A stretch of DNA of 64,000 nucleotides from assembly GCF_048771995.1 (NCBI RefSeq), contig NC_133043.1:5697001-5761000 (forward strand), given 5' to 3'. The DNA is from Taeniopygia guttata (taxonomy: Eukaryota > Chordata > Aves > Passeriformes > Estrildidae). Positions within the stretch are counted from its first letter, which is position 1, and each line of letters opens with the position of its first letter. Below are positions 10,351-22,310 of the stretch, piece by piece. The notes below the pieces were generated by a model, which made no database searches, was not told the DNA's origin, and worked only from the letters and a program-made list of their open reading frames with translations. Made by a program: the position numbers and the translations under genes.

Positions 10351-11454
10351 GTGAGTTCCTCGCCTGGTGGTGGCAAGAATGAGCGTGGAGATGGGATCTG
10401 TGCTGGGTTAGCGTCTCTTACACCTGCTGGGGTTCTGGTTCACTGCTGGTTTTTACCTGTGCTACTTTCCAGGGTGTTTGCCACGGGACATTTTGCCATC
10501 AGATGGCACGAGTTTAGGATTTAATGGAAGTGGGGCATGAGTGCAGTATTTCTGGGACAGATTTCAATGCTGTTGTCACCTTTGAGGCGTGTTCTTTGTG
10601 ATCCAAGTGTTTGGTGTGATTTTGGCTGAAATGTGGGATTACAAGCCCGTAGGAGAAGACTGGTGTTCTGATCACACTAATGGAATTTCTGGGGAATTAG
10701 GGTGATGTGAAGTTGATCAGTGGAGAAGAAATGGGAAGAGTATTTGGTTTTCAAAGGCTCCAATAGATTGCTCTGCTCTCACCAAGTACTGGGTGCTCCA
10801 GAAAACCCATTCTTCACCAAAATTGCTTCAGATTTGTGTAACAGAGAGTAGAACTTAGCCCAGGACTCTGCAGGAATCATTTGTGGGGTCATGGGTCCAG
10901 CAGCTATTCTTGCTGGCAGATCCTGCTCTGAGTTTCAGTGGAGATCTGTTGGTAGAAAGCTGATGGACAGAAAAACCCCACAACTGAGCCTGTGAAAAGC
11001 ATGCTTAGCCTGAGGAGTTGTTTGCCATTTCTTTCAGGCAACTGTATAATATATGAAATGAAGAAAATTCCTTTTGTGCACTCTAAGGCTTTCAACATTA
11101 AGTCCTCAAAACATCATGCAGTGTGAAAGTGCAGCCCAAAGGCACTATTTTTGCTTTGTGTCTTTGATTGTTTGCATTATTGTGCGGGACCCAATTTTTC
11201 TCAATCGCTATAAATCAGAAATAATCCAAATGATGTCATCATGGCAATGTACTGGTGTCAGGCTGGAGTAAAACACAGAGAGGCAGAGTCATTCACACCA
11301 GAGGACTCCTCTTTCCTACAGCCCCAGATAACAAAGTGTACCTAAGATAATGCAGAAACAACTTGTAAAGACACAAACTGTTCCATGACGTAACAGAAAA
11401 TCGTATTTTCTCTGTAGCTTTTACATCTTTATTTTATGTATCCATTTTCCACAT
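10351..11454. other. presumed intron start, unique sequence
   Basis: If the preceding exon is real this is the 5' part of its downstream intron. It is AT-leaning, free of recognised repeats, and without a convincing exon. The part 11080-11280 is AT-rich and repeat-free. Confidence 0.35.
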
Positions 11455-11985
11455 GTTTTTTGTTATGGGAAGGAAAAGAAAGAAACATATCCGGGTGCCC
11501 ACAGGCTCCCAGCACAACCTGTAGATGTGCAGGTGAGGGAAGGGAAAGAAAGAAACATCTTTTTTGTTATGGGAAAGAAAAGAAAGAAACATCTTTTTTG
11601 TTATGGGAAAGAAAAGAAAGAAACATCTTTTTTTTTATGGGGAGGAAAAGAAAGAACTATATCCAGGTGCCCACAGGCTCCCAGTACAACCTGCAGATGT
11701 GTAGGTAAGGGAAGGAAAAGAAACATCTTTTTTGTAATGGGAAGGAAAAGAAAGGAACATCTTTTTTGCTATGGAAAGGAAAAGAAAGGAACATCTTTTT
11801 TGTTATGGGAAAGAAAAGAAAGAAATATCTTTCTTTTTTTATGGGAAGGAAAAGAAAGAACTATATCCAGGTGCCCACAGGCTCCCAGCACAACCTGCAG
11901 ATGTGCAGGTAAGGGAAGGAAAAGAAAGGAACTTCTCCAGGTGCCCACGGGCTCCCAGCACGACCTGCAGATGTGCAGGTAAGCC
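11455..11985. repeat. nested purine-rich tandem array with exon-like cassettes
   Basis: Two repeat levels are interleaved. The short unit is about 34 bp, built from gggaaagaaaagaaagaaac followed by atcttttttgttat, with variants in the G, A and T run lengths. Groups of these are punctuated by a larger GC-richer block that ends in a 28-nt cassette starting gctcccagca and ending gatgtgcag. The cassettes lie at 11505-11532, 11677-11704, 11881-11908 and 11951-11978. The plus strand is strongly purine-rich between cassettes. Several reading frames stay open through the array because stops are rare in the unit; they encode only K/E/R-rich and F/L-rich repeats, so no protein is called. Confidence 0.9.
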
Positions 11986-12881
11986 CTGCAGCAGTGCCAG
12001 CACCTGCCTGGCAGCTGGCTCTGTGTCACAGGGTTGGTGGCCCACCAGGACGTGGCCCCAGCCCTGCAGCCCCCCCAGACTGGGCTGTTTGCCCTGTCTA
12101 AGTGAGAAGAGCCCCCCGCAGTCTGGGCACCCCTCCAGCCCTTTGCTCTGGTGCGTTTCCCTCCTTTAGCACGTTCAGACTGCACAGGGGCTCGGCTCTT
12201 GCTGCCGTCCCCGTGTGGGAGCAGCCGGCTCCCTTCATCTCACATCATCTCGGGAGCTGGCAGGCCTGCCAAGTGTCACACACGTCATGTGGCACCTTTG
12301 GGCCTGCCTTTGATGTCACATTCCGCCGTGTGACAGCTCCCGTGGGGCCGGTGGAGCAGCCTGATGAGCTGGGGATGAAGAGGGAAGGGGACATCCCACA
12401 GCCCCCCAGGCTGCCCTCACAGAGCCCTAAAGCAGGTTTGTCCCTGCCAAGGACAGAGCCGTCCAGTCCCCCTCAGTGCCACTTGTGGGGTGTCACAAGG
12501 ACCTTCTACCCATCCCTTGGTGGGAGGTCAGTAGCTGGGAGTTATTTGGGGAAAAAAAACAAGGCATCAGTGTCTCCTCATAGCCCACCCTGATGAGGGT
12601 CACCCCCACGGGTGTGTTCAGCACTCCCACCTTCATCCCACACACAGAGGGGACAGCAGGGACCCCCCCAGCCACCATGATGCCACTGGAGGACACAATG
12701 CCTGGGAATGAGTTGGTGAAATGGAAGAAGCTTCCATCTGCTGTTTTTAGGAATCTTCCAGGGCATGTAAGGAGAAGCAAGTGCAAGGTGTGTCACCCCT
12801 CTCTCCTCCTCCTGCCCTGTTGCATCCCATCTCTCAAGGGTTCAGGTGTGCACACCTCAGCCAGGCAGGAGCTTCCCTTTG
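11986..12881. other. noncoding interval
   Basis: GC-rich to mixed sequence between the nested array and a CR1 copy. A 163-codon frame (12102-12593) and a 171-codon frame (12593-13108) have no domains, and the second runs into CR1. A 19-bp word (tggccaagaaggccaatgg) is duplicated in tandem at 12883-12920, at the very start of the CR1 copy. Confidence 0.35.
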
Positions 12882-13560
12882 GTGGCCAAGAAGGCCAATG
12901 GTGGCCAAGAAGGCCAATGGCTCCTGGCCTGGATCAGGAATGGTGTGGCCAGCAGGAGCAGGGAGCTCATTCTCCCCCTGTACTCGGCACTGCTGAGGGC
13001 ACACCTCATTGCTGTGCCCAGCTCTGGCCCCTCAGTTTGGGAAGGACATTGAGATGCTCGAGCGCATCCAGAGGGGCTGGGAACAGAAACCCTGTGAAGA
13101 ACATTTGAAGGAGCTGGGGTTGTTCAGCCTGGAGAAGAGGAGGCTCAGAGGTGACCTCATTGCTCTCCACAGCTCCTGAAGGGAGGCTGCAGACAGGTGG
13201 GGTCGGTCTCTCCCACCGGGCAGCACTGACAGAACCAGAGGACACAGCCTCAGCTACGGCAGGGAAGGTACAGGGTGGATATTAGGAAAAAAAATTCACT
13301 GAAAGAATAATAAAATACTGGAATTGTCTTCCTAGGGAAGTGGTGGAATCACCATCTCTGGATGTGTTTAAAAAAAGACTGGACTTGGCACTTGGTGCTA
13401 TAGTCTAGTTAGGGTCTTAGGGCATAGGTTGGACTTGATGATCTCGGAGGTCTCTTCCAACCTCATTATTCTGTGATTCTGTGATTCTGTGATTCTGTGA
13501 TTCTGTGATTCTGTGATTCTGTGATTCTGTGATTCTGTGATTCTGTGTGATTGTGTGATT
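12882..13560 (+). mobile_element. CR1 LINE 3' portion with octamer tail
   Basis: The longest CR1 copy in the window. The 5' part corresponds to the extreme C-terminus of the CR1 reverse transcriptase (SRSRELILPLYSALL can be read in frame) but is degraded soon after. The 3' UTR-like part follows with agaggaggctcagaggtgac, ggatattaggaaaa, gtggtggaatcaccatc and ggttggacttgatgatct. The element ends with about ten copies of ATTCTGTG at 13468-13547, the standard CR1 terminal repeat. It is 5'-truncated and inactive. The diagnostic stretch (cactgaaagaataataaaat) is shared with the copies at 25.5 and 33.2 kb, marking one subfamily. Confidence 0.93.
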
Positions 13561-16540
13561 TGTTCCCTGCTCCTTCCTCCATGGGCTGCTGCTCCGTGCT
13601 GGCTCAGTGGGCATCAGACAGACACCCATGTGTCAAGGGCACAGTTCCTCAGTGAGGACCAGCTCCTGCCCAAGCGTGAACTTTCAAACTGTCGTCTTTA
13701 TTTGACTTAACTTTGATTTAATAAAAACAGTCTAGCTAGAATATTTTTAAATAGGAAAATAGTCTTTTTAACTCTAGTATTATTCAAAAATGGCAGAGGG
13801 GATTTCATTTAAATTTGTAAAAATAAATCACCTTTGAGCAAGCAGAAAGGCCATTTGGCAGGGCCTAACAAAATCCCAGGACTGCATGCATAAGTCCTGG
13901 AAAATGGGGATTGTTCCCTCTACAACAAGCAGGAATTCTGACCTCTGTCCACCCAGTGTACCCCCAGGCCCAGACCAGGATAATTTCATCAGCTGGTAGC
14001 AACTTTCATCCCATCCCAGCTCACCCCAACTAACCCCACTCCATCCCATCTCACCCCATCCCATGCCAGGTGCTGCACGCCTGATCTGCACCTGGGTAAG
14101 CTGTGTCATGGAGCAGCAGCAGAACATTTCTCTTGCCTTGCACCAGGACTGTCTTTACCTTGTCTTTACCATCATTCCCTGATGGTGATTTCCCTGCACA
14201 GTGGGAAGGCAGTCAGGGTGCAGGCTCTGTGTGTGGCTTTGGCCACCTGTCCCTCCCTGTGCCAGTCTGGCCAGATGGATTTCAGAACTAATTTTGTGAT
14301 AACATTTGCAGTCACAAGGAAAGGGGCCAGAGGACACACAGGGGCTCTGTAAAGCAGCTCCTCCAGAAGTGTCTTGGTGGGTGTGCTCAAAGGGAAGGGT
14401 GAGGTGTCCTTTGCAAATCCCTGTCCTGGGACTCTGAGACTGAGATTGATTTCACTCATGGAACTGTGGAAGTGTGAGACATCCTGCCTGACCTGATGAG
14501 GTTTCTCTGCCTCAGAAACTGCTCAGTATGAACTCAGCCCACTCTGGAGGGCTCCACTTCTCTGCAGGGATCATCAGAGTTTAAATGCCCAGCTCTGACT
14601 CAGGAAACCTTTAAAGAAGAGATTGATTTCACCCATTTTCCTCCATCCATGTGCCTCCGAGTCTGGGTGTCAGCTCTGGCTGCAGGTGAAGGCTCTGCTT
14701 CCCCGGCAGGGGCTGCCTCTGCAGGTGGGAGACAGGAAGGTCTCCCTTGTGCCTGCACCACTCCAGTAGTGGGTTTGCAAACTGCTCATCATGTTTCCAC
14801 ACAAGTTTCCCATTGCTGATTTTGGAGAATGATGTAGTTAAACTCTTCAGTTTATTTGTGTAGTGTAACAGACCTTCTGACCACCAGCCCCTTTAGCCCA
14901 CTGCAACAAAGGGGAGGATTTTCCAGTGCCCATCTGGTTTGTGTTTAATGTAATGTGCAGAAAGGTTGCACATTTTCAGGGCCTATGTTCATAAGTAGTA
15001 GATTGTACAACAGTTTATTACACAAATGGAGCTTTATATTGCTGGGCTTTGTTGAGCTGCCAGTTGGGATAAAAAAAAAGTAACGTGCTTCATAGACCCT
15101 ATCAAGGAAAATTAGAAAGCATTAAATTCTGCTCAGACTATCCATCACTGGTGAGCTGGTAATCAAATCCAGAGAGGCTGGTGGGAGGTCAAGACTTTCT
15201 TGTTCTTGGTGTTTCTGAATCAATAACTCTATGAAAGACATGTAAGTGAAACCAAAAGAAGAGAGAGAGAGATGTGTGACCTAGAAGTCAACGCAAGATC
15301 ACAGTGCAGAGGCCAGAAGAGACCACATACCTCCAGGTTTTGAGGAGAAAACCCCACAGTCTCAACTCAGTTCTTGTGGTGAGCATGTGTTTTAGTTTAA
15401 TTCTATATTGGAATGGTTATTAAATTACTATCTAGTCTCAGGCAAAATCTAGCCCTTGTTCCACATAGCCAGGTAAGAGGTGTATCTACAGGAAGATTTT
15501 TCAAATTGGCTTTGGATCCAAATCAAATAAATATTGGAAACCCTGTATTGAACCCAGGTGATATCTAATCCACAGTGAAACATCAGCCTGCAGCCTCGGA
15601 CTGCAGAGCCCAGCTTTAATGCCACTTAAATCAGAATGTAAGAACTGAAGGAATTCCAGGAATCCAATGATATAAACTGTATTTTTAGAGCCGTGAGTGA
15701 CTTGTGAGTGTGAAACAGTGCAGTGACTAAAGATAGCCCAAGAAAGGTTTTCCATGATTTATCACAGGAACGCTCACAGTAAGTTAAAGTCACCGAATGT
15801 TGTGATAGCAGCACCTACATGCTGGCATGTTTTCAAGACAAGTCATTCATAACATATTTGTCACAGAGGAAAATTTCCATAACAGAGCTCTGAGTTGTGT
15901 CTCACTTGCACAAGCACCACACACATCACTTTCCTATTAAGACACCAAGAGGTCTGTTTGTTTCCAAGGATCTATTTCTTTTTTTTTCTTTTAGCCAGCT
16001 GGAGGGAAGAACCCCACTTGCCTGCATGCCTCAAAGCTCTCCCAAGCTTTCAGTCTGGCTGAGCAATCAAAGCAGTGGTGGAAGAGGACAAAGACTCTCC
16101 CTTGGGCTCAGTTGTGGTCCCACTCCATTCCCTGTTGGCCATCTGGAGTTTAGTTATCATTTAATAGGAATTCCTTGTTTGACCCATCATTCTTCCTCGG
16201 GGGTCTGTGCTCCTTTGTGCACCAAGGGGTTGGGTAGGACCTTTCTTTGCTGGGTAAAATGTCTACAGGGGTTATTTTAAGGATGAAGTCATGGCAAACA
16301 TTTCCTGACACCTCATGATCAGCGTTGCTCTTGGCTCCTGGCCCTTGCTGGTTGCAGTTTGCAGGATAAAGGAACTGCCTTGTCAAGGGGGGGCTGCACT
16401 GCAGAACTGTTTTCTCCCAGTTTCTAACACACCCGGATGTTCAGACAGAGATGGCAGAGAACCTGCAGAGATCATGGACCAATCAGAGATTGGTCTTTGC
16501 CTCCTCCTGAGGAGCTTGACAGTCACCTGAAATCTCATTT
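13561..16540. other. unique noncoding interval
   Basis: Mostly unique sequence without recognised transposable elements. 13680-13830 is AT-rich. 14005-14070 holds a short irregular (catcccatc)-type degenerate repeat. 14800-15160 and 15200-15500 are AT-rich and repeat-free. A (ga)n stretch of about 13 bp lies near 15260. No exon with both splice signals was found. Confidence 0.35.
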
Positions 16541-16742
16541 TCATGGAATCACAGAATGCTTTGGCTTGGAAGAGACCTTAAAGCTCATCCAGTTCCACCC
16601 CTGCCATGGCAGGGACACCTCCCACTATCCCAGGGTGCTCTGTCCAACCCGACCTTGGACACTTCCAGGGATGGAGCAGCCCCAGCTGCTCTGGGCACCC
16701 TGTGCCAGGGCCTGCCCACCCTCACTGGGAGGAATTTTCTCG
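16541..16742 (-). mobile_element. CR1 LINE 3' fragment
   Basis: On the plus strand it begins with the reversed tail tcatggaatcacagaatg, followed by ggcttggaagagaccttaaa, ccatggcagggacacc and cttggacacttccagggatg, all characteristic of the antisense of a CR1 3' end. It is a short truncated copy of the same subfamily type as the copies at 3.4 and 29.6 kb. Confidence 0.88.
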
Positions 16743-17884
16743 TGTGTCAAGTCCCAAGTTCAGCTTCCAGCACAGAAGCCCACTGGTTGTGTGGGGCCCT
16801 GCAGGGCTCCCCAGGCAGGGTCACATTCTCTGCTGGATGGGGACATCACCTGCAGGGTGAGGAGGGTGGCTGGGACACTGAGTCAGGTCCTCTCTCCCCA
16901 CCCTTGACTAGTTCTGCTCACTCCCCTGGTCTCCCTGCCCAGCTGCCAGGTCTCTACTCAAACCCAGGGCTGTGCCCATCTCTGTGTAATCACCTCCCAT
17001 GGAGGGACATGTGTGAGTCACTCTCAGGTATGTTTGAGATGCTTCCAAAACTAATTTCCATCTCATTATGAGTTTAAGCTGCTATTTAGTGTCTTCCTTC
17101 AGAAATCAAATGCAGACAGGGATAATTGTTTGTCATGATCCTTCATGTTCCATCTCCACGTTCTTTCAAGCAGGTCCTGCAACACTTCCACGAGTGACCC
17201 CATCCTGCTGCCTCCTGCAGCCTGGGCAGGGCAGAATGAGCAGCACAGAGGTACCATTGTCTGCTGTGAGTTTGTTCTTGAGCTGGGGCTGAGCCCCACT
17301 ACTCCAGAGCATTGCTCAGCAGCCAGCAGGACTGAACCCCCAGGCTGGTTCTCCTCACCTCACTGCCCATCCAGCCTTAGCACTCCATAGCCAGGCTCTG
17401 CCTGTTGTCCTCCCCTTGTAACCATGGCTGTGGTTAAATAGAGAGTATCACTGATTATACAATTTCCTCTCCCTGCTGCGCTGGGGCAAGAGTGCTCATA
17501 GCTCTGTGCACAGTTTGAGTTTTATTGAGTTTTTATTTTGAGTTTTATTTCATCTTGTTTATATTTGTGGTTATTTCTGTGTTGCCTCAATGATTCTTGC
17601 AGCCCTTGCTCAGAGCACCTGCAGTCAGGTTGTGCTCAGCATCCCCCTCTCTTTTGCAGCTGATTTTGAGAGGTAGCTAGTGAAGGGTAAGGTTCAGTCC
17701 AGGACACAGTCCTTAATTCATGATTGAGCCTGATGAATGGCATGTGAACGATATCTGGACACGTGAAACTTGGGGCTGAAACTGTGATCTGTGGTATGAA
17801 ACCTGATAGCCCTGAAATGATAAAAAGAAAACATCCTCTTGCAAGAATAACACCATGTTATCTCCATGAGCATTTAACCTGCAG
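16743..17884. other. unique noncoding interval
   Basis: No repeat or gene was recognised. The composition changes from GC-rich (16750-17400) to AT-leaning (17400-17880). Confidence 0.35.
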
Positions 17885-18052
17885 GGCTTGGGAGCACGTT
17901 AGGCTCGTTGGCACCAAAAAATCAGGAGGATTCTGGAAAGAAGTTATTTCTGGAGGCTCATGGGATTATCCACCACATCACAGTGAGGAAGCATGCATGT
18001 ATCCAAGCAGAGATTCCAACAGGGAAAGACACCTATTACAGGAACTCCCTAG
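17885..18052 (+). CDS. weak candidate exon, unrecognised
   Basis: A 168-nt block bounded by an AG (17883-17884) and by the donor-like CTAG|GTAAGA at 18053. Its length is a multiple of three. Entered in phase 1, the phase left by the exon at 10122-10350, it is open throughout and exits again in phase 1. The open frame includes the stretch AHGIIHHITVRKHACIQAEI. I do not recognise the protein. The acceptor is poor: the 20 bases before the AG are not pyrimidine-rich. The block may equally be a chance frame in unique or conserved noncoding DNA, and a smaller exon using a later AG is possible. Confidence 0.18.
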
Positions 18053-18201
18053 GTAAGATAGCCTCATTGAAAAATGGACTAAGAAATGAAGCTTTAATAG
18101 TTATTCAGGGTAATTTGTCTCTTAGGCCAGCTTATCTGGGGACTTCAAGTCTTTCAGGAGGGGTGCACTTGTTCCTTCAAAAGATTCTTTCTTATATAAA
18201 A

Positions 18202-18250
18202 GAAAATGACACCTTTATGTAGGTGTAATTAGAGAAAATGACACCTTTAT
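18202..18250. repeat. short direct duplication
   Basis: The 18-bp word agaaaatgacacctttat occurs at 18202-18219 and again at 18233-18250, with a short AT-rich spacer that includes gtaggtgtaattag. It looks like a recent local duplication. Confidence 0.7.
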
Positions 18251-20689
18251 TACACTAGGAAAGTTTCCCTGGCCTGTGGCTCATGCTCAGCTGCCTCAGT
18301 GCTCTCAGGTGCTGAGCAGCGAGCCCAGAGGGGTCACAGATGACACAAAGTACTGGAGGTTTCCTTGCAGCCCAAAGGCAAGGCAGCCTTCTCCACACCA
18401 GCAGGTTACCCCCAGTGCCTCCCTGCTGACACTGATAGCCCTGAAACCTCTGCTCTGGTAGCGTTAGGAAGAGGGGAAGAGGTGATGATTTGACACAGCA
18501 TTTAGCTGGGTATCTCCAAGCTGTAAAGATTGGGAACACTGAAGAGATGATCATAAATGGAGCCTTCTGTTCTTGAACAGAACGAATCTACGAACAGACT
18601 GGAACACAAGATGTTTCCAGTTAGTGCACCATCTGTGTTAGATCTGCCCATTCACAAAGAGGAAACATATTTTCACTCTGAATGACTTTTTAAATTAGGA
18701 GGCGAGGAGGAAAGCGAGGACATAAGATGTGTGTGCGTGTCTGTGAGCGCAGCCCCGAGCTGCCCCTGCCCTGCACCCCTGGCAGAGCCACCATGTGGCA
18801 CCACACGAATCCTCAAGACATTCTCCAAGCTCTTCTTTTCAATAACTTCATGGAAATTGTCGTCGGTGCCCAGGGAGTGCCTCTGCTGTGGCAAGGGGAG
18901 TGGACTCGGGCCAGGGGCTCCCCACGTGGGCCAGGGTCAGGTTTGGTGTCACACCCTGACACAAAATAACTTACAGAGGTAGGTTCGATGTAAAACTAAA
19001 GAAAAAGAACTCAAAAAAGTAAACTTTATTTTCTGATTCTACTATATATACAATAGTAAAAATGACAGTGGATTGGAGGGTGAAACTGCCACCTCTCCAA
19101 CTACACTGGTCAAACCCACTGTCTATTAATTCTCTCCAGAGCTACTGCTGCAGCCCTGTGTCTGCACACCCCTTATTTTCCCTGCATTTCATCTCCTAGG
19201 AGATACAGGAAACCTCTGCTGCCTCGTCCTCATTCCCCCATTAAGTCCCACTGCCCAGGGACAGGCAGTGCTGGAGGCTGAGAAGTGGGGACACAAGAGA
19301 TCCATGTGCTTACAGCTTCCCTGGCTTTTTCCAGACCCTCAGGGCTGAGCTTTCCCTCCTATACAGCTGGGGCTTGTGCCCCACAAACCCTTCTGCCCCA
19401 GCTGGGAGCTCCAGAGAGGGGCTCAGTTCACTGTGCCACTCACCCATCATGCCAGCTGGAGAGCTCCTGGCCTTTCCACACTTGGGAGGATGTTAATGGA
19501 AAACAGGAGAATAACTGAGACCAAAACTGCTGCCCTGAATGTGTCCTAAGCTCCAGCAGACAGGGCAGGACACAGGAGCTGGCCATGAGGCTCTGTGGAC
19601 ATGGCTCAGGTCAGCTCAGCTGCCTACAGTCCCTGCTGTGTGTTGGGTAGGGATAAGGGCTGGGCATCACCTTGGGAGTGCCACCCTGGTGAGCTCTGCA
19701 CGCCAAGGAAAGGAGGGAAACACGAGCTCTTTCCAGCAGGGAAGGAGATCAGAAGACAGCAGAGATGCTGAGAAAATGGGAAATTTTGCCATCCCTGGGA
19801 TGCTTCCATTGAAGCCACAGAGGGGATGGAACAGAATCTGCCCACATGTGGTTTGTCCAAGCCTGGGCTGCATCCCACAGGTTGTGCAGCCTCTGCACTC
19901 AGAGGGGATGACCAGCAGTGGTGCTGTGCACCCAAAAATCCCCCGAGGGAGGCTCTCTTCCTTAGCACTGCACCAGGGCATGAAGCTGGCTTTAAATGTC
20001 AACCTGCCTTAAAAGCCCCAGGCATTCCCTGACATGTGTGGTGCGAACCTGTTCACTCGGTAGAGATCTGCTCCACTGAAAACGAGCCTGAAAGTTGATA
20101 AGAGCCCCTGGTTAGGCCTGAAATAGCCCTTTGCAATGTAGGGCTGGCTGGAGGAGGTATCAGATGAAGAGCAACAGTCACAGCACAGCAGAAAGGAGGC
20201 TGAGGTCATGCCTGCACTTGGGTCCAGCCACAGGTGCACTGGCTGCTCTGAGGTGTCCTGGGCTCGTGCTGTGCGTCACCCACAGCTCCCACCGAGCTCT
20301 GGTGCTCCCTCTGGCCCAGATGGAACACCAGGGGAAAATATAGAAAGAGCAGAGAGACGCTGGAGGGACAGCTGCACTGGAAAGGTGCAGCAGTGCTGCC
20401 TGCAGAGGAGGGAAGCAGGATTCCCACCTCAAGCAGCTGCAGAGAAAGGCCAGAGGGTTTGGTTCAGTTACCTGGCTGAAGTGCAGTGTTCCTGGCATGA
20501 ACGTGATTCATTCCAAGGCCCTCAAGGAGGGAGGAGGGGCTGTATTTTATTTTCAACCTCGGCTGGTAGCGTGCGTGGGAAACACTGCTGGCACTGGGAT
20601 TTCGTTCTGTTGGGGTTTTGCTCTGTGCTGCAGATAAGGCTCCTCTTTCCTTGGTCACTTTGTAGGAATGGAAAACACGCCCGGGCCTT
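18251..20689. other. unique noncoding interval
   Basis: No transposable element or gene was recognised. 18970-19080 is AT-rich with a short TATATATA run. Frames in the GC-rich part 19500-20500 overlap one another in all registers and carry no domains. Confidence 0.35.
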
Positions 20690-21080
20690 CAAGCACACTT
20701 TGAAGTCAATCAAAACTGTCTTAAAGTATATTTCTCTGCTATAGAACATAAAAATATTATCCTTCTGGCATGCCTCCATGAGAATATTAAAAATAGCTTA
20801 CTGAGTTACTCTGTGAAAATCGCTAATATAACAAGACTTTTGTGTCTTATTTCATTAATGAAGGAACTCTAATGCTGGGCCTGAATGTGATACTGCTGTA
20901 AATCAATAAAGAACATTTTTGGAAAAACACAATCCTATTATTCCGAGATATTTTTGTAGGGTAAAGTTAGAAAGAAACATTTCTTGCCATGACTTTTGTC
21001 CAACTCAATAAGCTGTTTGCGTCTGAAAACTTTAGTGCTAGCTAAATAAAAGCCTGTTCTGTGCATGGGATGGCATTTGC
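20690..21080. promoter_or_regulatory. AT-rich repeat-free block, candidate conserved noncoding element
   Basis: A stretch of about 390 bp of AT-rich, high-complexity sequence containing several TAAT/ATTA and AATAAA-type words, set between GC-rich flanks. It has no transposon signature and no open frame. Such blocks in large avian introns are often conserved enhancers. The call rests only on composition and motif content and is an inference. Confidence 0.2.
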
Positions 21081-22064
21081 CTTCCTGCTTTGTTTTACTG
21101 CTGTTTGTCCAGAACTGGAGGAGAATCTGGCAGAGAAAGGCTTGGAGCTAAATCTTTAACTGACCCGCCACGGCTGGCTTAGGGAAGAGTCAGAGCAGGA
21201 CAGGGCTCCTGGCTTTTCCTCAACAGCACCCAGGAGGCTGCAGCTCGGGATTCTGCCCCGTTTCCAGCTGCAATTGTTCATTACCAACCCCCTGGGTTTG
21301 TGGCCATCCCGGCTGGAAGAACCCAGGGATGCTCCTGGCTGGGTCAGGCCTGAGGCTCCTCCAGCTCCTCCCCTGATCTCCAGCACCAGCAGCCAAAAGA
21401 ACGTGGGAAAGCAGGGGAATCCTACAGTAGCAATTCTCCCACCCAGCCGCTGGTCTTCCCTTCAACAAGAGAAAGGTTTTAGATTTAATGGCCTCAGCGG
21501 GTATTTCTTGCATGGATTTGTCTAATTGCCTTCTGAACTCGTGCTAAAGAGGTGATTTGCTGCTTCCTCAGCGGCCTCCCGAGGGGTGTAAATCACAGCT
21601 CTGCTTCAAGAACCAGAGGAGCAGGCAGCATTCCTCCCTCCCACAGCATCACCGCTGCCTTTGGCCGGCAGAGACCCCCTAATTTTCTGTTGTTCACAAA
21701 GGCTGCAGCCATGGGCACTGATTTGGGGCTGGAAATGGGGTTCTCGGTGTGCCTGAGTTCCTGAGGTGCCTCTGGGTTGCCTCTGCCAGGGTTTCACAGT
21801 CACTTGCCTTAAGCATCCAGCCAGGGTGAGGAATGGCTGATGCAGCAGGAGCACAGATGAGCTGAGGGACAAGGCTCCTCTTGGCCAAGGAGCAGAGTTC
21901 AGCTGCTGAGACTGAGCATGGCTCTAGGAGCAAGTGACACAAACCACCAGAGTGTGACATGAGCCTGGAACTATGCATTACACACCCCTCCAAATCCACA
22001 CAGCCCCGTGGCGTGCTGAGTACCTCTGGGGAAAACCAAGATCACCTTTCCCTCCCTTAATCCT
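21081..22064. other. noncoding interval
   Basis: GC-rich to mixed sequence without recognised features. Open frames of about 100 codons on the minus strand lack support. Confidence 0.35.
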
Positions 22065-22310
22065 GACAGAAATTTGTCCACCCTCTTCTTAAAAACCTTC
22101 TTTGGTTGGAGAAGATTCCAACTCTTGCCCAAGCCATTTTCACTCCAACTCCTCCCTGAAGTGCACAACCATAACTCCTTCTCAAATGGGTAGAGAGAAC
22201 AAAACACTCTTTCTTGTTTCTTTCCATGGTAGTCTTCCTTATATTTAAAACCTGCTCAGGGTTCCCCTGAGACAATTTTTCATTAGACTGTTCCTCAGTC
22301 TTTATGCCTG
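22065..22310 (-). mobile_element. possible ancient CR1-like LINE fragment
   Basis: The antisense resembles an old, highly diverged CR1-family 3' region. The tracts cttaatcctgacagaaattt, cttcttaaaaaccttcttt and tgttcctcagtctttat follow the general order seen in such fragments. Divergence is high and no terminal octamers remain, so the family is uncertain. Confidence 0.35.
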
